A stretch of DNA of 64,000 nt from Silurus meridionalis (lineage: Eukaryota; Chordata; Actinopteri; Siluriformes; Siluridae): the NCBI RefSeq assembly GCF_014805685.1, contig NC_060890.1, positions 27,948,500-28,012,499 on the forward strand, written 5' to 3'. The notes under the pieces are model-generated. The model made no database searches. It was not told the origin of the DNA and worked only from the letters and a program-made list of their open reading frames with translations. A program made the translations under genes and the position numbers. Shown here one piece after another: positions 36,856-46,690 of this stretch (positions are counted from its first letter, which is position 1; each line of letters starts with the position of its first letter).

Positions 36856-38608
36856 TGTAGCTCTGACCTCAGTAGTGATGAAGTGCTTTGAGAGACTGGT
36901 CAGAGACTTCATCACTGCATCACTACCAGACACACTGGACCCATTACAGTTTGCGTACCGTCAGAACCGTTCGACTGAGGACGCAATTGCACATCTTCTC
37001 CACACTACAATCAGCCACCTGGACCAAAGAAATGGGAATTACACAAAGATGTTGTTCGTGGACTACAGTTCAGCATTCAACACCATAATTCCCTCCACAC
37101 TCACCTCTAAGTTGGAGGTCCTGGGACTCAGCCTGCCGCTGTGTCAATGGATCTCGAACTTTCTGACGGACAGACCACAAGCTGTACGGGTGGGAAAACA
37201 CACCTCATCCACCCTCACCCTCAGCACTGGAGCTCCCCAGGGTTGTGTTCTGAGCCCCCTGCTGTACTCACTGTACACACATGACTGTGTGGCCACTTCC
37301 AACTCCACAACCATCATCAAGTTTGCTGACGACACCGTTGTGGTGGGCCTGATCTCCAACAACGACGAGACGGCCTACCTACAGGAAGTTAAAACCTGGA
37401 GAGATGGTGCCAGGAGAACAACCTTCTCCTGAACGTCAGCAAGACTAAGGAGTTGATCGTGGACTTCAGCACGAAGCAGGAGCGGTCATACCAACCGCTA
37501 AACATCTGCGGGACTCCAGTGGAAAGAGTGGACAGTTTCCGGTACCTGGGTGTTCACATCACACAGGACCTGTCTTGGTCCTGTCACATCAACACCCTGG
37601 TGAAGAAGGCCCGGCAGCGTCTGTACCATCTGAGACGCTTAACGGACTTTAAACTACCCTCTCAGGTGCTTAAGACTTTTTACACCTGCACCATCGAGAG
37701 CGTTCTGACGGGTAGCATCACTTCCTGGTTCGGGAACAGCACCATGCAGGACAGACGAGCCCTCCAGAGGGTGGTGCGTTCAGCGAACGTACCATCCACA
37801 CCGAGCTCCTGACCTGCAGGACATCTACAGCACACGGTGCAGGACCAGAGCCAGGAAAATTGTGAAGGACCTCAGCCATCCCAACAATGGACTCTTTTCT
37901 CTGTTGCGTTGGGAAACGCTTCCGCTCCCTGAAGGCGAACACAGAGAGAATGAGGAGGAGCTTCTTCCGCAGGCCATTCGGAGTTTAAACCAGGAAACAC
38001 CCAGGATCTAAAACTGGCCCTCTCTCCATCATCACCATTTTTTTTTCCCTGCACAACCACACTTTTCGTACTACGGCACATTATACACTGGACTTGCACA
38101 GCACAGTGCACTTTACATTCCATCTCTTTTCATATTTTCTTTTCATATTTATTTCATATTTTTTATATTCTCTTTTCTTATACCACACCATCCGCACAAG
38201 GACACTTTACACCACACCTCACTGCACACGGACACTCATGGTCAATCATAACTTGTTTACTGTTGTTTACTGGCTAACTGCACACTGCCATAAACATTTT
38301 CTGTGTACATTTTCAGTGTATGTGTATATATATGTATATGTATGTGTATATATGTGTATATGTATATGTACGTATATATACATATATATTTATATATATT
38401 TATATATCTCTACATCTTATTTATCTGCCTTCTTTCTTATTATATTTTTCTTTAAATTTTGTTATTATATTTATATTTTTTATTCTCCTTTTTTACCCTA
38501 TTTTATTCCCTCATGCCGGACCGTCGTCAAAAGCATTTCACTGCATGTCGTACCCTGTATGTATGTGTTTGTGACAAATAAAATTTGATTTGATTTGATT
38601 TGATTTGA
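36856..38608 (+). mobile_element. Rex1-like LINE, 5'-truncated, best preserved copy
   Basis: ORF2 starts within RT at [20 protein letters not shown] and runs to 37432 through [14 protein letters not shown] (motif A), [15 protein letters not shown] and [12 protein letters not shown]. After a frameshift it resumes at 37453-37812 (DFSTKQERSYQPLNICGTPV to LQRVVRSA). A second frameshift precedes the C-terminal RCRTRARKIVKDLSHPNNGL region, ending near 38010. A 3' UTR of about 0.55 kb ends in GTGACAAATAAAATTTGATTTGATTTGATTTGATT. Motif A and FADD are intact. Two shifts and the lost N terminus make it inactive. Rex1/Babar assignment is tentative. Confidence 0.82.
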
Positions 38609-38902
38609 TTCAACTTTATTGTCATTACACATGTACAAGTACAAGGCAACGAAATGCAGTTTGGGTCTAACCAGAGTGCAATAACAGCAAGTGCAGGATA
38701 TATAGTTTTTACATGAATTTACAGTTAAATAAAATAAAATATAGACTATAAACAGTAATTTAAAGATGAATATGTACTATACATGTAGTATACAGATGAA
38801 TATATATGTACTGAAAACACAATATACAGATCAGTATATATATGTACTATAAATATAATTACAGATGAATATATATATGTACTATGAACAATAACATACA
38901 GA

Positions 38903-38905
<3 letters not shown>
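38609..38905 (-). mobile_element. Rex1-related LINE 3' end in opposite orientation
   Basis: CAACTTTATTGTCATTACAC, then ATGTACAAGTACAAGGCAAC and GAAATGCAGTTTGGGTCTAA on the plus strand, is the reverse of a common fish LINE tail. It abuts the tail of the plus-strand element, so the two 3' ends are head-on. A similar but older copy begins at 58222. Confidence 0.65.

Positions 38906-38908
<3 letters not shown>

Positions 38909-38962
<54 letters not shown>
38909..38962. repeat. (AT)n microsatellite
   Basis: Pure AT, 27 units. Confidence 0.95.
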
Positions 38963-38967
<5 letters not shown>

Positions 38968-39221
38968 CAGTGGAACCTGGTTATCTTGCCCTCGGTTAAC
39001 TCGACAACACTATTAAGTCGACGTTTTTGAAGTGGAACCGCCAAATTCTCGCTTTTTCTAAGCATTTTTTATCGGTTATGTCGACTTTTTTTATGTCGCC
39101 GAACCCTGATATCTCGAAAACAAGGGGGGAAAAAATTGCCATTTAACGTCGGTTATCTCGGTGCAGCCGCAGAAGAACTCGCGGAAGTGGCAGAATAATC
39201 AAGTCTTACAGCTGCTACAGG

Positions 39222-39698
39222 TGTTGTGTTGTATACTGGTGTTAGGCGTAGTGCGGAGGCGGAAGCCGGAGTAACGGCAAACAGAAACTTTATTTAACAA
39301 AGGCAGAGCCAACACAAAATACCTGCGTAGAACGGGATAATCCGGCAAACGGCAGTCCAATAATAACATCAACGGTGCGTTATGGAGGAAGCGCGGCGCA
39401 GAGGAAGCGACGGGGAAGCGTCGAAAGTCCGAGGTGCGCTGGGGAAGGAAAACGCAGCCGTGGAGTGAACGAGGAGTCCGGGAGGAGACGGTATGTAGCG
39501 GGTGCAGCATACACACGACCACGCATGAACACATATAATAACGGACCCCGAGAGTGGGTGAGTGAGCGGTTAGTATGGGAGCCGGGAGTGAGTGAGTGAG
39601 TAACGCGCTTCAGCTGTGCATGATTTGCGCTGCGCGCTTGGGAGCGCGCGGAGGCAATGACAGCCTCTGAAGGAGGCGTGGCAGGTGAATTCCTGACA
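39222..39698 (-). mobile_element. LTR-like sequence, copy 1
   Basis: On the minus strand it starts TGTCAGGAATTCACCTGCCA and is GC-rich with CG clusters. It shares its start, a GGAAAACGCAGCCG-like core and a CATATAATAACGGAC-like segment with copy 2 at 39735-40149. No coding sequence. It is probably a solo LTR of a retroelement I cannot name. Confidence 0.5.
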
Positions 39699-39734
39699 AC
39701 TGGTGAATCTCTGCTGTTAGTTAGTGCACATACG

Positions 39735-40149
39735 CAAATGTAAATATGCCTTTTGTTGTTAAATGTTATGCGATGAACGGGAGGCGAAAGCCGCGCTTGG
39801 CGGCGCGGAACGTGTGATGACCATCCAAAAGCATAGAATGAACAACGGCAGGATCGGGGGGGGGGGGGGATCTGCGATGCGCTTTGGAAAGAAAAGCGCA
39901 GCCGTTGAGAGAGTGCCGGTGGGAAGGCACGTACCGGGATACGCATGCGCGATAACAACGACCGCCGTGAACCAACATATACCAACAATAACGGACAGTG
40001 AGAGTGTGGAAGTTTAAATAGGAGCTGGTGATGATGCTAAACGAGCACCATATGTGCGCGATTGAAGCGGAGCTTCAGAGAAAGCGGCCGAGAAAGCACC
40101 TGACACGCTGAAGGGGGCCGAAGGGGGCGTGGCAGGTGGATTCCTGACA
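39735..40149 (-). mobile_element. LTR-like sequence, copy 2
   Basis: On the minus strand it starts TGTCAGGAATCCACCTGCCA at 40149. It contains a TATTTAAA box (about 40013-40020) and an ACGCATGCGCGA palindromic core, fitting a promoter-bearing LTR. It is diverged from copy 1 and separated from it by about 40 bp. Confidence 0.5.
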
Positions 40150-40376
40150 GATAAACATGTACTGTATGTATTTTTATAGCATGCCTTCATCAAACAAATC
40201 GCGGCAACGCTGTTGTGTAAAAAACCCGTTCAAAAACACGTGCATGCACATTCTCATTTATTAACGCACATCATGTACATAAAGAAATTTCAAGCACGTT
40301 AATATACTGCCGCCATTTTGATTTTCGTTTATCTCCATCATCGGTTACCTCGATGCTTTTTGGCGACCCCCTAGGA

Positions 40377-41162
40377 CAGGGGTGTCCAAACTATGCCCGC
40401 GGGCCAACTGCAGTTGTTTTTATTGGCCCGCAGCAAATTCTGAAAATATAATTGAATATGGCCCGCACATGGCGCTTGAGCTCAACTCTGTTGCACTTCT
40501 CAGTTTCAACACTAGATGGAGCCAGTCACAGAAAAGGTGCTTCTCCACTAAACAAAATTAAGCAAAGAAAAATATTTACCACGAGTCACCAGAAATGGCA
40601 GCACCGAAGAAACGCAAGATAGCAAGTGAGTGTAGAAGATTTCAAACACGGTGGGAAAAATAATATTTCTTTAAAGAAATCAATGGAAAGTGTGTCTGTT
40701 TGATTTGCAATGAAGATGTTGCCGTGATGAAAGAGTATAATGTCCGTCGGCACTATGAGACCAAGCATCAGAGCTACGCATCGTACACAGGTGCCGAACG
40801 AGCACAGAAATTCAAGCAAATGGCAGCTAGCCTGCAAGCTCAACAACAGTTTTTTTTTCGTGCTAACAAAATACAGGAAAACGCCATAGCAGCAAGCTAT
40901 GAAGTCGCACAACTTATTGCCCAGCATGGCAAACCGTTCTCAGACGGTGATTTCAAAAAGCAGTGCCTCATCAAAGTCACAGAAGTAATGTGCCCGGAAA
41001 AAGTGCTGGATTTCACCAACGTGAGCTTATCCAGAAATACAGTGGTGCGGAGACTCGAGGACTTGTCAGCTAACCTGAAACTTCAGCTGAGAGAGAAAGC
41101 TTGTGCTTTTGATTTTTACTCGATAGCATGCGATGAGAGCACAGACGCCTGTACTTTGCTGT
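40377..41162 (+). mobile_element. hAT (ZBED-type) transposon, 5' part only
   Basis: It begins CAGGGGTGTCCAAACTATGC, a typical hAT 5' end, preceded by CCCTAGGA, which may be half of an 8-bp target duplication. The coding start MAAPKKRKIASECRRFQTRW at 40594 is followed by a stop. The frame 40700-41164 then encodes a BED-like finger (CLICNEDVAV, RRHYETKH), ANKIQENAIAASYEVAQLIA and FYSIACDESTDAC, the beginning of the hAT catalytic domain. The match ends at 41162, and no 3' end is present. Confidence 0.75.
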
Positions 41163-41500
41163 AATAATAATAATGGGTAAGAGAATTAGGCCTCTGTGTC
41201 ACGTCATATTTATACCCCAGGGAAACAGGAAATCATGAATTACTAATTAAAAGTCCCTAGATACCCTGACCAACCTTAGCAACTACAGAAAAATATATAT
41301 ATAAAAAAAAAAACAGTAAATTTTTCAGAGGAATTGTTAGGGGTGCCAATAATTGTGGCACACATGATTTCAAGTTTTTTTTCTTTTTTCTAAATGTGTG
41401 ATTTTTTTACCACCAAAGTAATGTACTTAAATAAAAGGTTGGATTTTTCTTTTTTTTTGCATTTGGGTTCTATGTTGTTTAAAAAAAAAAGGAGAATTTT
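41163..41500 (+). mobile_element. Tc1-type transposon 3' remnant
   Basis: Contains GGGGTGCCAATAATTGTGGC plus ACACATGATTT and the surrounding T-rich tail, which I recognise as the 3' region of a common fish Tc1-like element. No transposase part is present. Confidence 0.6.
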
Positions 41501-41514
41501 TTGAAGTCCACGAC

Positions 41515-41730
41515 CAGGTTACTAAGAGTAATATTATAGAGGTGTGCAAATTAGCGAAGGCAATGTCCGATGCTGTAATATGCTCTGGCCCCATCCCAAT
41601 GCGACGTGGCGATGTAGCCTACAGCAGGTTATGGTCGCTGAACTGCTGGATGTCCGAGTGGTGCTCCAAAAACAATGTGGGCTTCATTAATAATTGGAGC
41701 ATTTTTGAGGGCAAGGCTGGCCTGCATCCT
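41515..41730 (+). mobile_element. L2 ORF1 fragment (esterase domain piece)
   Basis: Encodes VTKSNIIEVCKLAKAMSDAV to WSIFEGKAGL, nearly identical to 42478-42690 in the full L2 that follows. It stops just before the DGVHP block and is then joined, through about 20 bp, to the start of that L2. Confidence 0.85.
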
Positions 41731-41883
41731 TCACTTTCCGTTGGCTCCGTCTCGACTATTTTTGCTGTCGGAAGAGCGCTTTTTTCCCTGTCTGAGGGTT
41801 TGAAAGCAGTGAGTGAAGGATATTCACCAGAACTACAAACAAACACTACAGTAATCACATTAAGGGTACGTAATTTCTCTATT

Positions 41884-42780
41884 ATGGCGAACATCCAGTT
41901 CACTCAGTGTGTGAAGTGTGACATGTTTAGTCAGTCTTTCTCCGTTGTTAGCGATAATTTTATCTGTGAGAAGTGTAAGCTAGTTTGCTCTTTGACGGAG
42001 AAGATCTTAGCATTAGAGGAGCGCATCCAGAGTCTAGAGAAGTAGTGAGTGTGAGAGCAGTCCAAGTTCTGCAGGGAAAGTCTGGATGCCCTAGGTGAAG
42101 GTACTATTCCCCCGACTCCGGCATTAGAGCCCTCGCAGCGGGGCGAATGGGTGACGACTCGGCGGCATACTCGCAAAGCCAAAGCTAACGCTAAGGCTCA
42201 CCCACGGAGCACCATTCCTCTCCGCTTGGCGTGTCCAACAGGTTTGCTCTCCTCAGTGAAGCACCGCTGAGAAACCTGAAAGAGCTCTGGTTTTAGGAGA
42301 CTCCATTCTGAGGCACGTGAAACTAGCTAGACCTTTAGGGGCACCAGCAGCACAGGTTATGTGTATACCGGGAGCCAGGGCGCCGGACATAGCAGGTCAG
42401 CTTAGATTCTTAGGAAAGCACAGGTTCTCTAAGATAGTTTTTCACACAGGAGCTAATGATATACGCCGACAGTCAGAGGTTACTAAGAGTAACATTATAG
42501 AGGTGTGTAAATTAGCGAAGGCAATGTCCGATGCTGTAGTATGCTCTGGCCCCATCCCAATGCGACGTGGCGATGTAGCCTACAGCAGGTTATGGTCGCT
42601 GAACTGCTGGATGTCCGAGTGGTGCTCCAAAACAATGTGGGCTTCATTAATAATTGGAGCATTTTTGAGGGCAAGGCTGGCCTGTTAGGGCGGGACGGTG
42701 TCCATCCCACCCGGGAAGGTGCTGCTCTCATTTCTTGTAGTATAGGTCATAGTCTCAGAACAGCACTAGTTAACAAGTGA
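41884..42780 (+). pseudogene. L2 ORF1: zinc finger, coiled coil and SGNH esterase, frameshifted
   Basis: The start MANIQFTQCVKCDMFSQSFS gives a CxxC...CxxC finger (CVKC, CEKC) and a short coiled coil (LTEKILALEERIQSLE). Compared with the copy at 62041-61769, two bases are lost near 42038, giving a stop at 42043. Further on, other frames encode the SGNH hydrolase: VLGDSILRHVKLARP (GDS block, about 42290), FHTGANDI (GxND block, about 42440) and DGVHPTREGAAL (D-x-x-H block, about 42700). Such esterase domains are known in ORF1 of CR1/L2 elements and may act in membrane or RNP trafficking; that role is not settled. All three SGNH blocks are present although the frame is broken. Confidence 0.85.
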
Positions 42781-42875
42781 CTGTCTAGAGCCAAGGCCAG
42801 GAGCAGACAGACAGGCTAAACCGACCGTCTGCTAGCTGCACAGAGTCGTCACTCAGGATCCACCATATTGAGACT

Positions 42876-43885
42876 GTGTCTGTCCCCCGAGCAAAACCAA
42901 AATATAGGAATTATCAGAAAGTCTGTTTAAGTAACCTGATTAACATTAAATTAAATAGGACTGAACGCACAGCCAGCACCTCTGATCTAAAAATAGGATT
43001 GTTGAATATTAGATCTCTCACGCCAAAAGCGCTTACTATAAACGAAATTATTACCGACCAGGAGTTTAATATAATGTGTTTGACAGAAACGTGGATTAAA
43101 TCGAATGAATATGTAGCATTAAATGAGGCGAGTCCTCCTGGGTATAGTTACATACACCAACCCCGTCTAAATGGCAGAGGAGGCGGAGTAGCAGCTATTT
43201 ATAATAATAATCTAAACGTCACACAAAAGACTAAACACAAATGTAAAACATTTGAAGTTCTCTACACCAACATAAAATATTCAGTGTCTGAAAGCAGGTC
43301 AAGTCAGTTAATTCCACTAATTATTATTTATAGACCCCAGGGCCCTACTCTGATTTTCTGATAGAATTTGCAGATTTCATTACAAATCTAGCTACTTCTT
43401 TAGACAAAGCATTAATTGTTGGAGACTTTAATATTCATTTTGATAATCAGGAAGACTCCTTAAGAGCAGCAGTTGTGTCCATTCTAGATTCAGTCGGAAT
43501 TAATCAGAATGTTATAGGACCCACTCATAGTGGTGGACACACTCTCGACTTGTTGTTAACATTTGGATTAAAAATAAAAAACTTAGTCATAATTCCACAG
43601 TCTGAAGCTATTTCAGACCATTATCTAATCTCGTTTAAAATTTGCCTTAGTCATCGCATTTCTACCTCACCACGTTACCGTGTTAAGCGTACTTTCACGT
43701 CAGCTACAGCAGCGCGTTTTATTAATAATCTTCCCGATATTACGATATTAGATAGATCTCCGTCAGACCCCGCAGAGCTCGACTGGGCCACTGAACATCT
43801 AGAAACAACATTACGTTACACTTTAGATGATGTAGCTCCCCTTAAGACCAAAATGATCAGGAGAAAAATTAGCACAGTGGTATAA
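42876..43885 (+). pseudogene. L2 ORF2 N-terminal part: APE-type endonuclease
   Basis: The first frame (to 43361) has LKIGLLNIRSLTPKAL, MCLTETWI and GRGGGVAAIY. After a shift around 43350-43400 come IVGDFNIHFDNQ and, from 43475, SEAISDHYLISFKI, which complete the APE nuclease motifs (E, D/N and SDH). The nuclease nicks the target DNA to prime reverse transcription. A further shift near 43880 and a stop before 44078 separate it from RT. Confidence 0.85.
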
Positions 43886-44077
43886 TGATCATACGCGCAC
43901 CTTAAAACAGACCACTCGAAAACTAGAGCGTAAATGGCGTCAAACAAAATTAACAGTATTTCAAATAGCATGGAAGGAGAGCCTCCTAAATTATAGAAAA
44001 TCTCTTAGTGCTGCTGATCAGCATATTTCTCCTCCCTCATAGAAAATAACAAGCATAATCCTAGATTTTTATTCAGC

Positions 44078-45847
44078 ATGGTAGCAAAATTAACAGGGAA
44101 TAAAAGCACTGCGCTAACATGCACACCATCAATAGGTAGTAATGATTTCATGAACTTTTTTAATAATAAAATTGAAAACATCAGGCAAGAAATCCAGACG
44201 GTTAATATAAATCCAAATTATTTTACAAGTAACCCTGTAGACAGCAGTGTCATTATAGCAGACAATCAATTACAAAGCTTCACTACTATTCATGAGAGTG
44301 ACTTAATTTCATTAATCTCCTCATCAAAATCATCAACCTGCATTCTCGATCCCTTGCCTACTAGTTTCTTTAAACAGATAGCTCCAGAGGTAATCAAACC
44401 TGTTTTAAAAATAATTAACTCTTCCATTAGCACTGGTTATGTACCGAAATCCTTCAAACTGGCAGTTATCCACCCCCTTATTAAGAAACCTGACCTTGAC
44501 CCATGTCAGTTGTCCAACTACAGACCGATATCAAATCTCCCCTTTATATCCAAAATTTTAGAAAAGGTTGTAGCACAGCAGTTCTGCTCACATCTGCTTA
44601 TGAATAACATTTTTGAAATGTATCAGTCAGGATTTCGGCCTCATCATAGCACAGAGACGGCGCTAGTTAAGGTGGTAAATGACCTGTTATTGGCCTCTGA
44701 TCAGGGTTTTGTCTCCTTACTTGTTTTGCTCAACCTTAGTGCAGCTTTTGACACCATTGATCACACTATACTGCTTGCTAGACTTGAGAATGTTGTAGGA
44801 ATAAAGGGAACAGCTCTCTCTTGGCTCAGGTCTTATTTGACTGATCGCTATCAGTTTGTGGATGTAAATGATGAGTTCTCCACGCTCTATGAGGTAAAGT
44901 TTGGTGTTCCTCAAGGATCTGTCTTAGGCCCACTGCTTTTCTCTTTATATATGCTGCCTCTTGGTGAAATTATTCATAAACATGGGATTCGCTTCCATTG
45001 CTATGCTGATGACACACAGCTGTATATTTCAGCAAAGCCAGATGAGAGAGATCAGCTTAACAATGTTGAGAAGTGTGTAAAGGACATTAGACAGTGGATG
45101 CTTAATAACTTTCTTCTGCTCAACTCAGATAAGACGGAAGTACTTTTACTAGGACCACATGCAGCTAGAAGTAAACTTTCCGATTACGTAGCATCTCTGG
45201 ATGGTGTTTCTGTTTCAGCATGTACGGCTGTCAAAGACCTTGGTGTGATTATTGACCCGAGTCTTTCCTTTGAGTCTCACGTGAATAACATCACCAGAAT
45301 CGCCTTCTTTCACCTTAGAAATATTGCTAAGATTAGAAATATGATGTCGTTACAGGATGCAGAAAAACTGGTTCATGCTTTTATTACTTCTAGATTAGAC
45401 TACTGTAACGCTTTACTGTCTGGGTGTGCGAGTAAGTGCATCAATAAGCTTCAGTTAATCCAGAATGCAGCAGCAAGGGTCCTCACTAGATCTAGGAAAT
45501 ATGACCACATCACCCCTGTTTTAATCAGTCTACACTGGCTCCCAATCAAATCTCGCATTGACTATAAAATATTACTACTGACGTATAAAGCACTCAATGG
45601 TCTCGCACCGCAGTATCTGAGTGAACTTCTGTACCAGTATGATCCTCCACGCCTACTTAGATCAAAAGGTGCTGGCTATCTGTTGGTTCCTCAAATAATG
45701 AAGACTACAGCAGGGGGCAGATCTTTCTCTTATAAAGCCCCACAGTTATGGAACAGCCTTCCAATCAGTGTTCGGGACTCAGACACAGTCTCAGTGTTCA
45801 AGTCGAGGTTGAAAACGTATTTATTTAGTCAAGCCTTTTATCAGTAG
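44078..45847 (+). CDS. L2 ORF2 reverse transcriptase, 589-codon open frame with a motif A substitution
   Basis: The frame carries [34 protein letters not shown], motif A at about residues 210-222, [18 protein letters not shown] (motif B), [11 protein letters not shown] (motif C) and a C-terminal region through [12 protein letters not shown] and [16 protein letters not shown]. Motif A reads [13 protein letters not shown], whereas other copies here read LLDLSAAF. The changed residue (GAC to AAC, codon at about 44731-44733) aligns with the first metal-binding aspartate of LINE RTs, so the enzyme is probably dead despite its open frame. In a working element this enzyme copies the L2 RNA onto nicked target DNA. 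It starts downstream of the true ORF2 start, since EN lies in other frames. Confidence 0.88.
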   Translation: MVAKLTGNKSTALTCTPSIGSNDFMNFFNNKIENIRQEIQTVNINPNYFTSNPVDSSVIIADNQLQSFTTIHESDLISLISSSKSSTCILDPLPTSFFKQIAPEVIKPVLKIINSSISTGYVPKSFKLAVIHPLIKKPDLDPCQLSNYRPISNLPFISKILEKVVAQQFCSHLLMNNIFEMYQSGFRPHHSTETALVKVVNDLLLASDQGFVSLLVLLNLSAAFDTIDHTILLARLENVVGIKGTALSWLRSYLTDRYQFVDVNDEFSTLYEVKFGVPQGSVLGPLLFSLYMLPLGEIIHKHGIRFHCYADDTQLYISAKPDERDQLNNVEKCVKDIRQWMLNNFLLLNSDKTEVLLLGPHAARSKLSDYVASLDGVSVSACTAVKDLGVIIDPSLSFESHVNNITRIAFFHLRNIAKIRNMMSLQDAEKLVHAFITSRLDYCNALLSGCASKCINKLQLIQNAAARVLTRSRKYDHITPVLISLHWLPIKSRIDYKILLLTYKALNGLAPQYLSELLYQYDPPRLLRSKGAGYLLVPQIMKTTAGGRSFSYKAPQLWNSLPISVRDSDTVSVFKSRLKTYLFSQAFYQ

Positions 45848-46141
45848 ATTTCTCTTAGGTAAAGGCACAGATCTGGAGGGAACATGGATATAGAGTGTTT
45901 GGTGAACTGGTATATTTGTATGCTGTCGTCCCCTCACATTCACACGTTCACTCAGGTTTGTTGACGGTGGTGTGGTGGGTCGTCTCTTATCCCAGAGATC
46001 CCTCATGTCTGTGTTACCTTCTGGTTCTCCCTTTTAGTTATGCTGCCATAGCGAGTCTTGCCGGAGTCCAAACTGCACAGTGACATTAACTTTCGTACAC
46101 CAATAGTTACACTTAATAATCCATATCCTTCTCTTCCCGTC

Positions 46142-46142
<1 letters not shown>

Positions 46143-46190
<48 letters not shown>
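46143..46190. repeat. (CT)n tract of the near full-length L2 3' UTR
   Basis: Pure CT, about 24 units, between the 3' UTR halves and followed by CGGTCGAGTTAAACATGCTC. Confidence 0.92.
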
Positions 46191-46191
<1 letters not shown>

Positions 46192-46690
46192 GGTCGAGTT
46201 AAACATGCTCCTGAGGCTCCAGTGACCAGTGTTCCTGCCCCTCTCCTCCTTGGATCTTCACACTTCTGTGCAGCTCGGGACGGTCTCTTAATTCGGAGTA
46301 GAACGGGTGCTTTGAGGACGGATTGGACTGTAGTTGGTGTCGGCGGTCTGCTGCACTGACTCGGGAGTGCAGTTTGCTTCTGATCATCATCACTGTACCC
46401 CACAACATTGTATATCTGCTTCAAATGGACATTTGGTGCAACCCAGATGAGGATGGGTTCCCTCTTGAGTCTGGTTCCTCTCAAGGTTTCTTCCTTATGC
46501 CATCTCGGGGAGTTTTTCCTTGCCACAGTTGCTCATCAGGGACAAACATACTTACAAAGAACATATTTATGTTTAATCACCACATTATCTGTGTAAAGCT
46601 GCTTTGAGACAATGTTCATTGTTAAAAGCGCTATACAAATAAAAATGAATTGAATTGAATTGAATTGAATTAGCCATCAGAGCCTGTTAT

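Larger units (their letters stand above)
38968..40376. mobile_element. Pogo/Tigger-like MITE interrupted by LTR-like sequence (tentative)
   Basis: After TA, the left end reads CAGTGGAACCTGGTTATC and is followed by repeated CTCGGTTAACTCGAC and GGTTATGTCGAC words, typical of pogo/Tigger ends. The right end near 40340-40376 has TCGGTTACCTCGATGC and a TTGGCGACCCCCTAGG block. The TIR match is imperfect and no transposase is present. Confidence 0.5.
41748..46671 (+). mobile_element. Near full-length L2 LINE, 4.9 kb
   Basis: The 5' end is placed at CGTCTCGACTATTTTTGCTG because the independent copy ending at 62175 diverges at the same point. A 5' UTR of about 135 bp leads to ORF1 (zinc finger, coiled coil, SGNH esterase), ORF2 (APE endonuclease, RT) and a 0.8 kb 3' UTR with a CT tract. 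The 3' end is GCTATACAAATAAAAATGAA followed by (TTGAA)n to 46671. ORF1 and EN carry small frameshifts. The RT frame is open over 589 codons. The layout is standard for fish L2/CR1-group LINEs. Confidence 0.9.

Noticed and set aside
38098..38588. A hydrophobic 164-codon open frame rich in Tyr, Ile and Phe (membrane-like)
   Set aside because: It is the A/T-rich 3' UTR of the Rex1-like LINE, with TATATG-type simple sequence. There is no conserved motif.
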